Source: Leptodontidium sp. MPI-SDFR-AT-0119 (taxonomy: Eukaryota; Ascomycota; Leotiomycetes; Helotiales; Leptodontidiaceae). From it: a DNA stretch of 64,000 bases. The translations under genes and the position numbers were made by a program. This document shows positions 54,417-64,000 of the stretch, piece after piece; positions within the stretch are counted from its first letter, which is position 1, and each line of letters opens with the position of its first letter. Where the stretch lies: positions 2,790,001 to 2,854,000 of the forward strand of contig JAHLEZ010000007.1 of the NCBI GenBank assembly GCA_020726505.1, written 5' to 3'. The notes beneath the pieces are model-generated. The model worked only from the letters and a program-made list of their open reading frames with translations. It searched no databases and was not told the DNA's origin.

Positions 54417-54759
54417 TTTCTTGCTGTCTCCCCTGTCTTTGCTGTACGGACGTTGCGATGTGTTAGTGTAGTGTCGAGTGAGGGAAGAGACCCGGAGGAA
54501 AGAGAGTCGAACCTCTGTCGTTTAGAGGCAGGGGGAACTTGTTGTTATCGATGCTATCGCCAGAGTCGGCATGTTTGCTGGCCGTGTGACTAAAAAGCGT
54601 GGGTGCTCGTTCAAGTTGAAGGCATTGCTGTCTGGTTGCCCTTTACCTCCAATGCACCGAGCGTGCCCGGGGGTCGGAATTATTGTCGTCGTGCTCCAGA
54701 TCATCGTCATCCAGTGTAGTAGATTCATCTGTGATGCCATTGGCAAGGATTCTGTGCAC

Positions 54760-56128
54760 TGCGGCCAAGGAACTGCACGCCTACCATGGCTGCCAGGAGC
54801 TCTCGGTTCACGAGAATCAGTAAGATTGTCGTTAGAAGCTGCTGATCGTCAAGGTTGCAATGATGTACTGATAAATTATACCCTCTTCTGCGGCCTAAAG
54901 AGCACTATAATTTAGTGCAGATGATAGGCCAAAATGAACCAGCGATATATTCCCGAATATTGCCCAAATATTATAAGATTAGCTCCATAAATCATCAGCA
55001 GGTTGCATTAGTGTCATATGGAGATGCTGCATTATTAAGAGCGGTGAGATTTTCAACGAATTCTATTAAAGGCTACCGAGATTTAAAGACAAAAACACAA
55101 CAAATTCAAAATGAAAATTAGGTTTTATTTCGGGCTGTCATAAGACAGCTAACAAATGCCCTGCATTGTGGTTTGCCAAGCGCCGCGCCTCTTCATATCA
55201 AAGTCATCAAGAACGTTTATCTCTTCAGCCGCGATAGCATCTAGCTTTGAGAATACTTCTATAATCGTCAGTTTTGGCAAAGCGCGGACTTTTAGTGCAG
55301 GAAATTCTCACAAATAATGTTCAAGGTAAGTTCATCTTCATCTCTAGCTTCAACAGCCTGTATTTCAAGATATCTCACCTCGTATCGTGACGGCCCAAGA
55401 CGCCGAGGGATTTCAGGTCTTGTTTCTTAAGTCTACTTCGTAGGCTCATGTCAAGTTAGTCGAGAACACTTTACTGCATAAGTGGCGTATCTTGATCTTC
55501 TACGTCCGAGTTTTATAGTGGGAAGGACATTAAACCATTCGATTATACAAAGAATTTAAAACAATGCCTGAACGTGTTAGTATACGAGCTGAAAGCGTAC
55601 AGGGGGCCCACAGGCTCTACGAGCACTGTAGAGCTCTATATATACAGGCTACCTACCACTGTAAAGTAGCAAGGCAATTCAAATCCATCACCTAAAACAA
55701 CAGAACGAACTCAACCAATGAGAAGATCTCGAGCAACTCATGTTTGCCAATTATTGCTCAGCTGCGTCCTTTTTCATCGGCTTAATTACTGTTGACTGCG
55801 AAGGAATGATCGAATAGATAGCTAGAAGGTATTGACATTGAACTTAGTTATATTCAATTTAGCTGACAGCTCTCATACAAACACAGTTCCACGCCCATGC
55901 CACCATCTGGTGCTGCTTAATTTACATCAAGTCAACAACGACAAATATCTTCCATGCTCTAAGAGCCTATGACCCCGCACAAAATGAGTGTAAGTGCGCT
56001 ATAAGCCGCACATAAGGGGATCTCGAAAGCAGAACAAGCCGTGTACAATGGTAACTAAGTGAAGAAGTGGGGGTGGGGTGGGACTTTTGGGTACCTGTCC
56101 CATTCCATCAACCATCGTCAGCGCATGC
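54760..56128. other. Intergenic region
   Basis: No supported gene. The composition is slightly AT-rich and the open frames are short. This is the 3' flank of the aldo/keto reductase gene. Confidence 0.5.
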
Positions 56129-57357
56129 CTAGTGCAGCCCACTTCCACCAAACAAGACTCCTATAGCCCTCAGCGTGCTTGTTTCGCCATCTGCAGCCAC
56201 GGGCTCCCACAGAGCATCAATTTTAGCCACGACTGAGGCCTCTAATGGGCCCTTCTCGATCTCCGCGGCTGTCTCCTCGAACTGCTTCGCAGTGCTGGCA
56301 CCGATGATCATCTCATCGCCCAAGTCGCCCCTGAGCGCCGAGTGGTAACGCACCCATCTATACGCCATGCCCGCCTTCGAATAACCGGCGTCCTTGGCGA
56401 TCTTGTTCCATTCTGCGAGCAAGTTAATCATGGAAGGCTTTCGGAACATGACTTCCTGGATCTGTCCGAATGGAGTAGTGGTGTCCCAGCGGCCGCCGGT
56501 AAGCTTGTTAGTGCCAGGCTCGAAGTCCTCAGGCACCTTCGCTAGGAAACCCATCGCAAGTGGCGAGTATACCTGAATGGAGAATCCAAGCTCTCGCAGC
56601 GTTGGGAATAGTTCGAATTCCTGAGTACGAGCAGCAGCGGAGTACATGCTTTGGTAGACGGTGGGCAGGACGAAACCATTCTCCTTTCCGTGGGCGTGCC
56701 ACTCGCGGACTTGGGTAGCGTTATAGTTAGAGAGGCCGAACTGTGATTGGAAGTCAGTTATTTGTTTCCTGACCAGCGGCCAGGGTGAGAAGGCCGGGAA
56801 AGGAAAGAGAGGAATAACCTTCTCGAATTTCCCTTCTAAGTAAAGTTCTTGGATCGCCTTATAAGTGTCTTCTAGAGGCGTGGTATTGTCCGGGGCGTGT
56901 AGGAGATACGCTTTCACCTAGAGCATATCACTAGTTAGTACTGTTTATATTATAAGACTGGGGTCGTAGTAATAAATGAAAACACCTCTTACCCGGTCCA
57001 CTTTCAGAGCAGTAAAGCTTAGCCTTGCCTCCTTGATGATATTCTCGTAGCTGCCATTACCAGGAGTTGCTGTCGGGGCTTTCGTCGTGATTATGAACTC
57101 CTTTGCCAACCCCTTAATGCCAATTGCCTCCTCAGAACGGCCTTCCATCTGGATTCCCACCCAATGTTAGAAAGCTAAACTTGAAAGAAAGCCATTAGAG
57201 AGAGGTGACATACGTATACACGAGCGGTGTCGAGTCTGGTGATACCGTGTTTACGGATGGTGGCGAGTAACTCATTTTGGAAAACGATATTCTCGGGCGT
57301 GGGCTCCCAGAGGTGAGTTCCGGCTGCAAGAGCCACTGGAGTGCTTGAAGAGGCCAT
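56129..57357 (-). CDS. Aldo/keto reductase (AKR7-like, aflatoxin-aldehyde-reductase type)
   Basis: Four exons, 57214-57357, 56993-57148, 56819-56917 and 56129-56740, encode 336 aa. The introns of 65, 75 and 78 bp are GT-AG; the third stays open in frame and would add 26 residues if it were missed. The catalytic tetrad is visible: D43 and Y48 in RLDTARVY, K71 in FIITTKAP and H107 in AYLLHAPD. FGLSNYNATQV, YQSMYSAAARTQEFELFPTL and YSPLAMGFLA follow the family pattern of barrel strands. The C-terminus has IGASTAKQFEE, the NADPH-phosphate site. The enzyme reduces aldehydes or ketones with NADPH in the cytosol; the substrate is unknown. A strong TATA box lies upstream. Confidence 0.93.
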
Positions 57358-57465
57358 CGTGACTACTTTTGAAGTAAGTGGTGGTTAGGAGAGTTGTTGT
57401 GATGTGAATGCCTATGCTGGAAGACTGTATATGATGGAGAGGCTGAAGGAGCGTATGACTGCCGG

Positions 57466-57473
57466 TATTTATA
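57466..57473 (-). promoter_or_regulatory. TATA box of the aldo/keto reductase gene
   Basis: TATAAATA on the minus strand is about 110 bp upstream of the ATG at 57357, followed by a short leader. Confidence 0.6.
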
Positions 57474-58560
57474 GGAAGCCTTGAGCTTCCTCAGAATACG
57501 AAACATGACTTTAGTCCCTGATGAAGCTGGAGGATCGGACTATGCTTTGTCAGTTCAGATTGATTTCAATCCATTGATCGGTGAAGAAGCAGTAGAGACG
57601 TCTTCGAGACTTCGGAGTTAGAGAGCAATAGTGTTCAGATGCATTAGGGAGGGTTGATGGCTGAACTTAGCTTTTTAGAATTCGTGCTGCTCTTTGTGGA
57701 TCAGCTTCTGAGGACTTATATCCTGAAAAGAGTTTAGCTGTACCGGCTTACCTACCGTATGCTAGAGATCTGTCCGACAGGATGAAGGCAAGACCCAACT
57801 CCTCCAGCGTGTGTGGGTGTGTTACCTCCTATCACTCCTGAGTGGAGTGAGCTGCTGCTTTAGCCAATGGTCGTGATCGTGCATTGCACTGCCCCCACCA
57901 ATGGTATTCCTTGGCTGCATTAACCTTAACGCGGGGTTCACGCTGGGCGTGTTTGTAAGCAGCTGCCCCTAAGGCGTGACTCGCACTCGTGTCAAGGTGG
58001 AGTAGCAATTTGTCATCAATTTGTCGTCAATTTGTCGCGAGCCAACTTGAATACTGTAATCCAGCTGACCAGCTTATTATTAGCCTCTGCTCTAGTTTCA
58101 ACCTCCTGCTACACGGCAGTCCTCCAAAACTATCCGCGGCAAAGGCAAGGAGAAATTAATAAGCACAATTAAGTCCTAGAGACAAATGGATTTCTCACGT
58201 TAGCGACCGCGACCAGACGAGGTAGCAATCACAGGGTTTTGCTTTGGGGATGTTAAGCGAGCTCGCCAGCGTGTTAAGGAGGAGAGCTCAGGTGGATGAC
58301 CGGGTCAAAATTCGGAACTTTTTGCCAAGCGATTTTCGAAAGATTCAATACCTCAGCGATAGCGATCCCCTTGGCGAAGGATGGCAGTCCAAAGGTCGAA
58401 TACCGCGATACATGTGCGATCTCCTCGGTGATTGAATGGAACATTGGATCCGTCATATATATGGTTGGCGAATTAAACTTGAGGTCAGAAGGCTGCGGCA
58501 ATGTGTCTTCCATTCTATTTGCGTTTAAGATGAAGGCGAGTTACTCCCTCAATGCAGCTT
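57474..58560. other. Intergenic region
   Basis: Normal composition. Three near-identical AATTTGTC(A/G)TCAATTTGTCG phrases occur at 58010-58040. Open frames from 58244 lack recognisable content. Confidence 0.45.
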
Positions 58561-58561
58561 T

Positions 58562-58865
58562 ACCCAAATTCCTACATGGAATGTACTTCAGGCAGCGGCC
58601 AACAGGGTCCAGGGAACGGAGGTCGAGGCGGAAGTTCGACGTCTTACTGCGGACATCGGTATTGCCCAGACTCAGCGGCGAAATATCATCTCTGAGGAGT
58701 ACCGAGCGGACTATTTCCGCCGCGAAGTGCCTCGACGGTATCGACTCCGGGTTGCCCTCCCGCAGCCACCTCTTGTCAAGGAGGAATCGCCCGATCTCGA
58801 GCCATTCCTTCTTGTCCAAGCTCCGGGAACCAAGGCTTGTGCGTTCGTCAAACTAGACTGCGTTC
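58562..58865 (+). pseudogene. Coding-like fragment, function unknown
   Basis: One plus frame reads WNVLQAAANRVQGTEVEAEV, TADIGIAQTQRRNIISEEYR, ADYFRREVPRRYR and PPLVKEESPDLEPFLLVQAP. The regular charged pattern looks like real protein, possibly a piece of one of the repetitive fungal zinc-finger or FluG-like proteins, but I cannot assign it. There is no convincing start and other frames here are also open, so confidence is low. Confidence 0.3.
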
Positions 58866-59160
58866 GATTTTATATAGAGATCGTCAGATTACTATCTCTA
58901 TCTATTACTGTTTTCATTCTTTTTAGCCTTGCTGGTGACTTTGTTCTATGTTTGGAGGTAAGGCAGTGTTGTCTTGCTTGTAGTGGAGGATGAGCTCGAT
59001 GGCGGGTGGGTTGGCTTGATAAGAAGACTGGAACTGGATAGCAGTGGGGAGTCTAAACGGAAATGGATTTCGATTGAAGGATTTGTATCTGAAGAGAGTC
59101 GGGTGGGGCAAAAAAGGAGTTTGTAGCCGAAACCGAATCCAGCCCGTCTGAGATCAACAT

Positions 59161-59339
59161 TGTCACGTTAAACGAATAATAAGTAAACACAAACTATTAC
59201 ACTTGCTAACAATATTACTAACCTATAAGAATCTATAAGAAATAGGAAAGAAGGGGAAACAAAAGCTAGGAATAAACTCCATATATGCTCGGAGGAGACT
59301 ATGATAATTCACAGGAAATTTATTAATACATTAGTAACA
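59161..59339. repeat. Possible solo LTR
   Basis: The 179-bp AT-rich segment starts TGTCACGTTAAACG and ends CATTAGTAACA, so the ends are partly inverted. No target duplication was found, and the claim is tentative. Confidence 0.3.
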
Positions 59340-59353
59340 GTTGCCCTCTCGGC

Positions 59354-59817
59354 TTAGCCGCTAGGCTTAAAAAATTGTGTGTGTTCACCTGCCATGTATA
59401 GAGGCGTCGCTCGCGACTCTACTACTCTTTGATTATTTAATTTAGAATTGTATTTTAATTTTACCAATATCTGCATCCAGCATCTGGCGTTCAGTGATCG
59501 TGACAGTAACTCGTCGGGTTTTGCAGCCTTCAGACTCATTTCCTGACACTACCAATTGTAACGACGCTAGTACAAGAGGGCGTTGCTAGAGGTATATAGG
59601 AGTACGTAGGCGGTGGTTATTCTTGTAACTAATAGGTCTAATACGAAGGAAACAAAGCAGATACAGAATTGAAGGAGTCTGAAGGAGGCCCTCCTCATAT
59701 GCAAATCACCCCCGATACCACACCGAACGTGGTCTTAGTCAAACCTAACCCAATCCCCTGGATCTCCTTGGCACTGCAACATGTGAGTCGATCGTCACAC
59801 CAATAGTTTATCCAACA
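59354..59817 (-). mobile_element. 5' fragment of an LTR retrotransposon (LTR, primer site, gag start)
   Basis: On the minus strand an LTR-like segment of 261 bp (59557-59817) begins TGTTGGATAAAC and ends AGCGTCGTTACA. It is followed directly by ATTGGTAGTGTCAGG, a good primer-site-like sequence, and then an ATG (59539) with frame MSLKAAKPDELLSRSLNARC that stops after 61 codons. This is the layout of a Copia-type 5' end. The rest of the element is missing. Confidence 0.5.
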
Positions 59818-59844
59818 GGGAACCTCACCACCATAATTTCTCTA

Positions 59845-61571
59845 CCAATTCTACTTTAATACATGATTTTGTAGAGTCTGAGTCTCCTTTAGATTCTGAT
59901 TTTACATGTGTAATTTAGTGTCCTTTAGCTACGATTTAGGCCTTCCGAATATTACGGGTTATAGCAAACTTAGAATTTAGACTAGTTTACACTTTCCTCC
60001 TTTTCTTCGGCTTTAACTGTTCTAATGTCTCTTTTAGCTCTTTAATCCTTATATTTGCCTTCCCTAGTTCCTAATCCTTTTTTATTAATCCCCTTAAACG
60101 TTAAGTTAGAAGTTAATTATGTGATTCGCTTGCTAAATCACGTATTTATAAATAAAGGTCCTTCTTAGCTTTTAGAGTCTATAACTAATTAGAGGTGTTA
60201 GAAAGCTCTAAAGGTAGTATTAGTACCTCTTAAGACTCTTAAGAAGTTAATTTTATTGGTTAATTACTATTTTCCAATAATAAACGGCTTATAAGTGGCT
60301 TAGCTAAAGAGCCTGGCCACAAACCAGTAGTTCTCCACCCCGATTTAATATTAGAAGAAGTGAGAGCCTCTTTACGTGCTTTCTAATAATAAATAAGGAA
60401 GTTACGCTTTCTAATTAGCGTAGAATCAGTTAAAGAACTCAATTTGTATAGCTCTTTTTAGTAAGCACGTTTGAGTGGCGAGAAAATCGTCAAATTAAGT
60501 TGCAAGACGTGTGAGGTATGTATAGGTAAGAATAAAAGGAACATGTCGTGTTCAAGGCACCTCTAAAGGAACTTAGTAGTCTTATGACTCCCGTGTCCGT
60601 GCGTGAATAAGAAGTCGTGGAGAATGATCATATGGTTCGGTTTAAGGAATAAACACCTTTTCTAGCCATTTTAACGCCGTATTGTCGGTTGTCTATTTAT
60701 TCTCTATAGCATTAAAATGCTATGACTTAAATAAGTCTAATTCGGCTGGAAACTATTGTTGTTATACCGATTTTCCCTTGTAGATTACTAAAAAATCCGT
60801 GGATTTGCTTATAGCTGAGATATACTTAATAATTGACGTCTAACTACGTGAACCTGGCTGTTTTCCCTGAATCTTACGTCTTTTAGCATAGCCTATAATA
60901 AGACTATTAAGACTGTAACCTTCTATAATACTGGTCTCGTCTATATTCCAACCTTAGTCGTCTAGAATAGCCTTAATTTCCGGGATCTCTAATTTTTGGA
61001 ACTAAGGCTTGATCATGCTAGAACAAGCGTTGTTAACACGCACGGAATCGTCGTAGATTTGCTTCTTAGTCTTAAGAATAGGGTTACGTGCTAGAAAACG
61101 TGATATCTAATGCTTTCCGAGTGGTTGATGGTCCCCTTGAAGAGCTAAAAGTCGTTCTCTAAAAACCTTGATTTGCGTATGCGTAACTCCATGACTAAGA
61201 GACTCTTGAGTAAGAACCTAATTAGCTAATTAAGTCTTTAATATCGTAGGTAGCCTTTGTAAATAGCTAGCGGCTTCCTGGTGTGACATAGTAGTCGTTT
61301 TCCGGTCTTGAAGTGTAGCCCTTAGAACCCCCCACTTAAGCGAGGCTTTCCGAACCGACTTCCTATTTGCCATTTTTTCAAGTGCACACATGACGTCATG
61401 TTCAGTGTATTGAGACTTTATAATGAGATCGATCGATATTCTAAATTTCAAAGAAATTAATTAAAAGAGAGAGTTGTTATTAATTAATAAGGTAGGTGAT
61501 ATTTAATTAGTGGTGTGCTAAGCGAGGTGTCCGGAATCTAGGGGTGTCTGGAATGGTGGGGTGAGACGTTA
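59845..61571 (-). mobile_element. Fot/pogo-type (Tc1-mariner) DNA transposon, degenerate, 3' end lost
   Basis: The right terminal repeat is at 61518-61569 (read on minus: ACGTCTCACCCCACCATTCC...) next to TA at 61570-61571. The minus frame 61451-61230 reads SQYTEHDVMCALEKMANRKS, RKASLKWGVLRATLQDRK, SHQEAASYLQRL. This is the psq-type helix-turn-helix at the start of pogo/Fot transposases, with conserved spacing. The remaining transposase region to about 60300 is full of stops. The left end matches 39433-39845 almost base for base but lacks the last about 85 bp, including the second terminal repeat. Confidence 0.82.
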
Positions 61572-61596
61572 TATATATATATATATATATATATAT
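61570..61596. repeat. (TA)n microsatellite at the transposon insertion site
   Basis: About 13 TA units begin directly at the target TA of the Fot/pogo element. The element probably inserted into, or beside, a pre-existing TA run. Confidence 0.85.
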
Positions 61597-61626
61597 GTTC
61601 AGTTGTTGCGCAGGAGCTCCCTCCTC

Positions 61627-61827
61627 CTAATCAAACGATTTGCCGCAACCTTTGAGAGCTTCGAGCTCTTTTGCCTTATTATGTAGGACATGAATTGCTA
61701 CCATGTCGTAAGATAGGGGCGTTATATCAGAATAGGCAATTTGCAGGAGTGGATTTAGTTTTGCCGGTGTCGTATTTTGTACGACAACTGTCTTGGAGAA
61801 GAGTTCGGGTGATAAAGGAGATACCAT
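61627..61827 (-). CDS. Small hypothetical protein, 66 aa
   Basis: This intact frame starts in a good fungal context (TCAAAATGG) and reads MVSPLSPELFSKTVVV, ITPLSYDMVAIHVLHNKAKE, ending GCGKSFD. There is no signal peptide or membrane segment and no motif I recognise. A TATA-like ATATAAATAG on the minus strand at 61981-61990 lies about 155 bp upstream, which supports expression. It could also be the first exon of a gene truncated by the adjacent Fot/pogo element. Confidence 0.45.
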   Translation of the reverse strand: MVSPLSPELFSKTVVVQNTTPAKLNPLLQIAYSDITPLSYDMVAIHVLHNKAKELEALKGCGKSFD

Positions 61828-63290
61828 TTTGAAGTGTTAAATACTTGTATTGGTGAGCGTCATTTCATTTCTGCTAATTATCGCTGTGTCCTCCGGTCTT
61901 TGGGCTCTGGATTGGTGGTTGAGAGTTATGAGGAGGTGGTATTAGATGGAAATAGGGCTATGATGTGGAAAGCCGAGCGCCTATTTATATTACTTATCTC
62001 CTAAAACTTTAGAATCAGCTCTTCTTTGCCACAATTGAATATATCCATTTTTCAGCACTATGCAAAGCTCTACAGCGCCCAATGTGACAAGAGGGGTTCA
62101 ACTAAGATCCAGAGGGCAGGGACCGAATTCGTGGTCGGAATGGTTGCACCCCGCGTTTCCAATGGGCGGCCGATGCCGTTCCCGTCCCCACACTACTAAG
62201 TCCTGCCGTCTGGTCTATCTTCATTCCACTGTGAACCCCATACCCCGCATCTCCAAGCGGGCCATTCCCGTCCCCACACCTCCAGAACTACACCCTTCTC
62301 CTGCCGAAGAACGAGGAGGAGGGGCGGACAGGACTTCTTCGGTGCTGATCTAGGTAGGAGGCGTTACTGTGGTGCTGGAAGCTAGAAAGGCGATTCTGAC
62401 AAGGGGAACCTGAGCTTAAAGGGTGGTGTGTGATTTCGAATTGGTAAGACCTTCAAGCCAGTCAAGGGATAGCCCAGACAAAGCAATGCTGTGAATCAAA
62501 TTAGCCATGCATGACCTTCCGAAGTTCACAAGCGCTGTGGGCTTGGTACTTGTACTGGTCTGCTGGCCTTTGGAAGACGGGTGGGTTGTCACTTGTTAGT
62601 CTACAGTAACAGCAAACCCCTTTCAGAAAGAAGGCTTAAGTGTTGGATATCCGTAACTACTTTGGGGATTTGGCATGAAGCTTATTGTCCTAGGACTTGA
62701 CGCGCTTTCCGTCCTTAAGATGTGTCTTCTTGAACTTCAGAATGCAGTCTGGAAAGCAAGTACTCCCTTTATTCAGTCGACTGTCAATAGCAACTATCTA
62801 CTGCAGCGTTATTTGATGAACCAATAAATCTCTTTTCCCTGGTAGTTGACAAACTAGATTGTCAGTCCGCAGAATACCGGGAGTAGGCCATCTGTCAGTC
62901 TTGACTTCTCTTTCCCTCAAGCTCGTTTGATTCGCTGCTTTCATCATCTCCACTTTGGAACGCACTATTTCCATAGATTCTAGCTTATAAATGTTGGCCG
63001 AACTCCTCGCAAAGATAGAAAGTCTGCTTATCAATCTTGCCTGGATGTTCCGCTTAGAAGGTCTGCAATTTGTATACCTAGATAGCCTCGGTTAGACAGT
63101 CGGATTGTCGGGTGGTCGTGAGTCGTGAGTCGCGAGTCGTCAGGCTTCCCTGCACACTAGTATCGATACCAAGTCCAACTCATACGGTCTCAGGTAGCTC
63201 CCCCATATATATATCTGTGAGCTTGCTCGCATAGAAACTAGAAAACCTCGCAATAGTTCATACTAGCTACATAACCCATTCCATTCCAAC
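61828..63290. other. Intergenic region upstream of the monooxygenase
   Basis: No gene is supported; the 62060-62353 plus frame is open but Pro/Arg/Ser-rich with no family signal. ATATATATATCTG at about 63206-63218 is a likely TATA region for the monooxygenase. Three GTGAGTCGTGAGTCGCGAGTCG units occur at 63117-63142. Confidence 0.5.
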
Positions 63291-64000
63291 ATGGGTATCA
63301 CTCTTCAAGAAAAGTACCAACAGGAACGAGACGTGCGCCTCAATGACAAAGGCGTGAGTCAATACCTGGACAAATCCAAGACGGCGAGTTATATTATCCA
63401 GGGAGATTCATGGGTCGAGGGCGGCACTCCAGTTCAGTGTCCTGTCCCAGATGGAGGCCATATCAAGATCGTGATTTTCGGTGCTGGGTTTGGTGGATTG
63501 TGTGCGGCAGCGAGAGCTCTGACTGAAGGGAGTGCGCGCAGCCTTAACGATATACTCATTGTCGACCGTGCCGGGGGATTTGGAGGAACGTGGTGGCATA
63601 ACCGGTAAGTGCATGTAAACCGGCCCAAAAATCATAAAGTCATTCTAAAGAGTTCTCAGCTACCCAGGTCTGATGTGTGACATCGAGTCATATCTGTACC
63701 TTCCGCTACTCGAAGAGACTGGATACATGCCCAAGAGAAAGTATTCCAGTGGTGAAGAGATTAGGGAGTACTCCGACAAGCTCGCTCGGAAATTCAGTCT
63801 TCACGAACGGGCTATGTTTCAATCCAGTGGCAAGTCCCTCACATGGGATGATCAAGCCAAGAACTGGATCTGCGTCGTTACTGCAAAGCCGAAAGGTCAG
63901 GCAGAGTTTGAAGTTAAGTTCACAGCAGACTATGCTATTCTCTGTTCTGGCGCCTTCACTGATCCCAGAATGCCTGATATCCCTGGGCTCAAAGAATACG
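63291..64000 (+). CDS. Baeyer-Villiger-type flavin monooxygenase, 5' part
   Basis: Exon 1 is 63291-63604. A 55-bp GT-AG intron follows, and exon 2 starts at 63660 and runs off the window. The N-terminal 55 residues are polar, then [20 protein letters not shown] (GAGFGG at 64-69) is the FAD-binding Rossmann motif. [20 protein letters not shown], spanning the intron, is the second flavin-site signature of class B monooxygenases, and [20 protein letters not shown] is the conserved strand after the first dinucleotide fold. The N-terminal extension resembles that of steroid- or cycloketone-type Baeyer-Villiger enzymes. It inserts oxygen next to a ketone using NADPH and O2; the substrate is unknown. 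It may belong to a secondary-metabolism locus to the right. Confidence 0.92.

Noticed and set aside
56741..56818. Reading the third aldo/keto reductase intron as coding
   Set aside because: The 78 bp are in frame, but they have a GT donor, CTGAC branch and CACAG acceptor, and removing them restores the family's EGKFEK-FGLSNY junction.
62060..62353. 97-aa plus-strand open frame
   Set aside because: Pro/Arg/Ser-rich, no family signal, no TATA-like context. Left as intergenic.

Overview
The window reads as nuclear DNA of a filamentous ascomycete (Pezizomycotina). The genes have short GT-AG introns of about 47-130 bp with CTAAC/CTGAC-like branch sites. The families are typical of these fungi: Zn2Cys6 regulators, RTA1-like membrane proteins, STAND/NLR-type proteins and a Baeyer-Villiger-type monooxygenase. 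Long AT-rich blocks hold transposons whose stop codons fall mostly at former Gln, Arg or Trp codons and whose catalytic Asp codons have become Asn. That is the C:G-to-T:A signature of repeat-induced point mutation (RIP). I cannot name the species.

Left part (1-24,000). A fringe-like glycosyltransferase gene with an in-frame stop runs in from the left edge, followed by an AT-rich block with a solo LTR. A plus-strand amidase gene is then split by two complete LTR retrotransposons: a 5.45-kb Copia element (target duplication CGAAC) and a 7.02-kb Gypsy element (target duplication CTATT). Removing both rejoins the amidase from 3314 to its stop at 17,822. Next come a minus-strand NB-ARC/TPR (NLR-like) pseudogene with many lesions and a second amidase gene, nearly intact but with an apparent frameshift.

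Middle (24,000-45,500). A Myb/SANT-like locus with repeated domain pieces is followed by a relic of a NACHT-WD40 protein and an intact GT8-like type II membrane glycosyltransferase. An AT-rich patch then carries a head-to-head LTR pair, a palindrome and GAGTA arrays. Beyond it lie a fungal Cys-rich hypothetical gene, an intact Zn2Cys6 regulator, a bZIP relic and a RIP-damaged MDR oxidoreductase relic. The MDR relic is cut by a Gypsy LTR plus gag, which is itself cut by a Fot/pogo fragment. A secreted six-motif kelch protein is followed by a second transposon block: a hairpin MITE-like element, a solo LTR, and a Tad-like LINE interrupted by another solo LTR.

Right part (45,500-64,000). This part is mostly gene-bearing: a conserved fungal hypothetical protein, a convergent pair of RTA1-like genes, a second Zn2Cys6 regulator built like the first, a broken chromodomain gene, an aldo/keto reductase with a good TATA box, a Copia-like 5' fragment, a degenerate Fot/pogo element, a small ORF, and the 5' end of a Baeyer-Villiger-type monooxygenase that runs off the window.

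No operon-like system is expected here. The main story is gene decay beside transposons: at least seven host genes (glycosyltransferase, amidase, NLR, NACHT-WD40, bZIP, MDR, chromodomain) are broken, mostly next to RIP-affected elements. The intact genes (GT8, kelch, two regulators, two RTA1-like proteins, reductase, monooxygenase) lie in GC-balanced islands.
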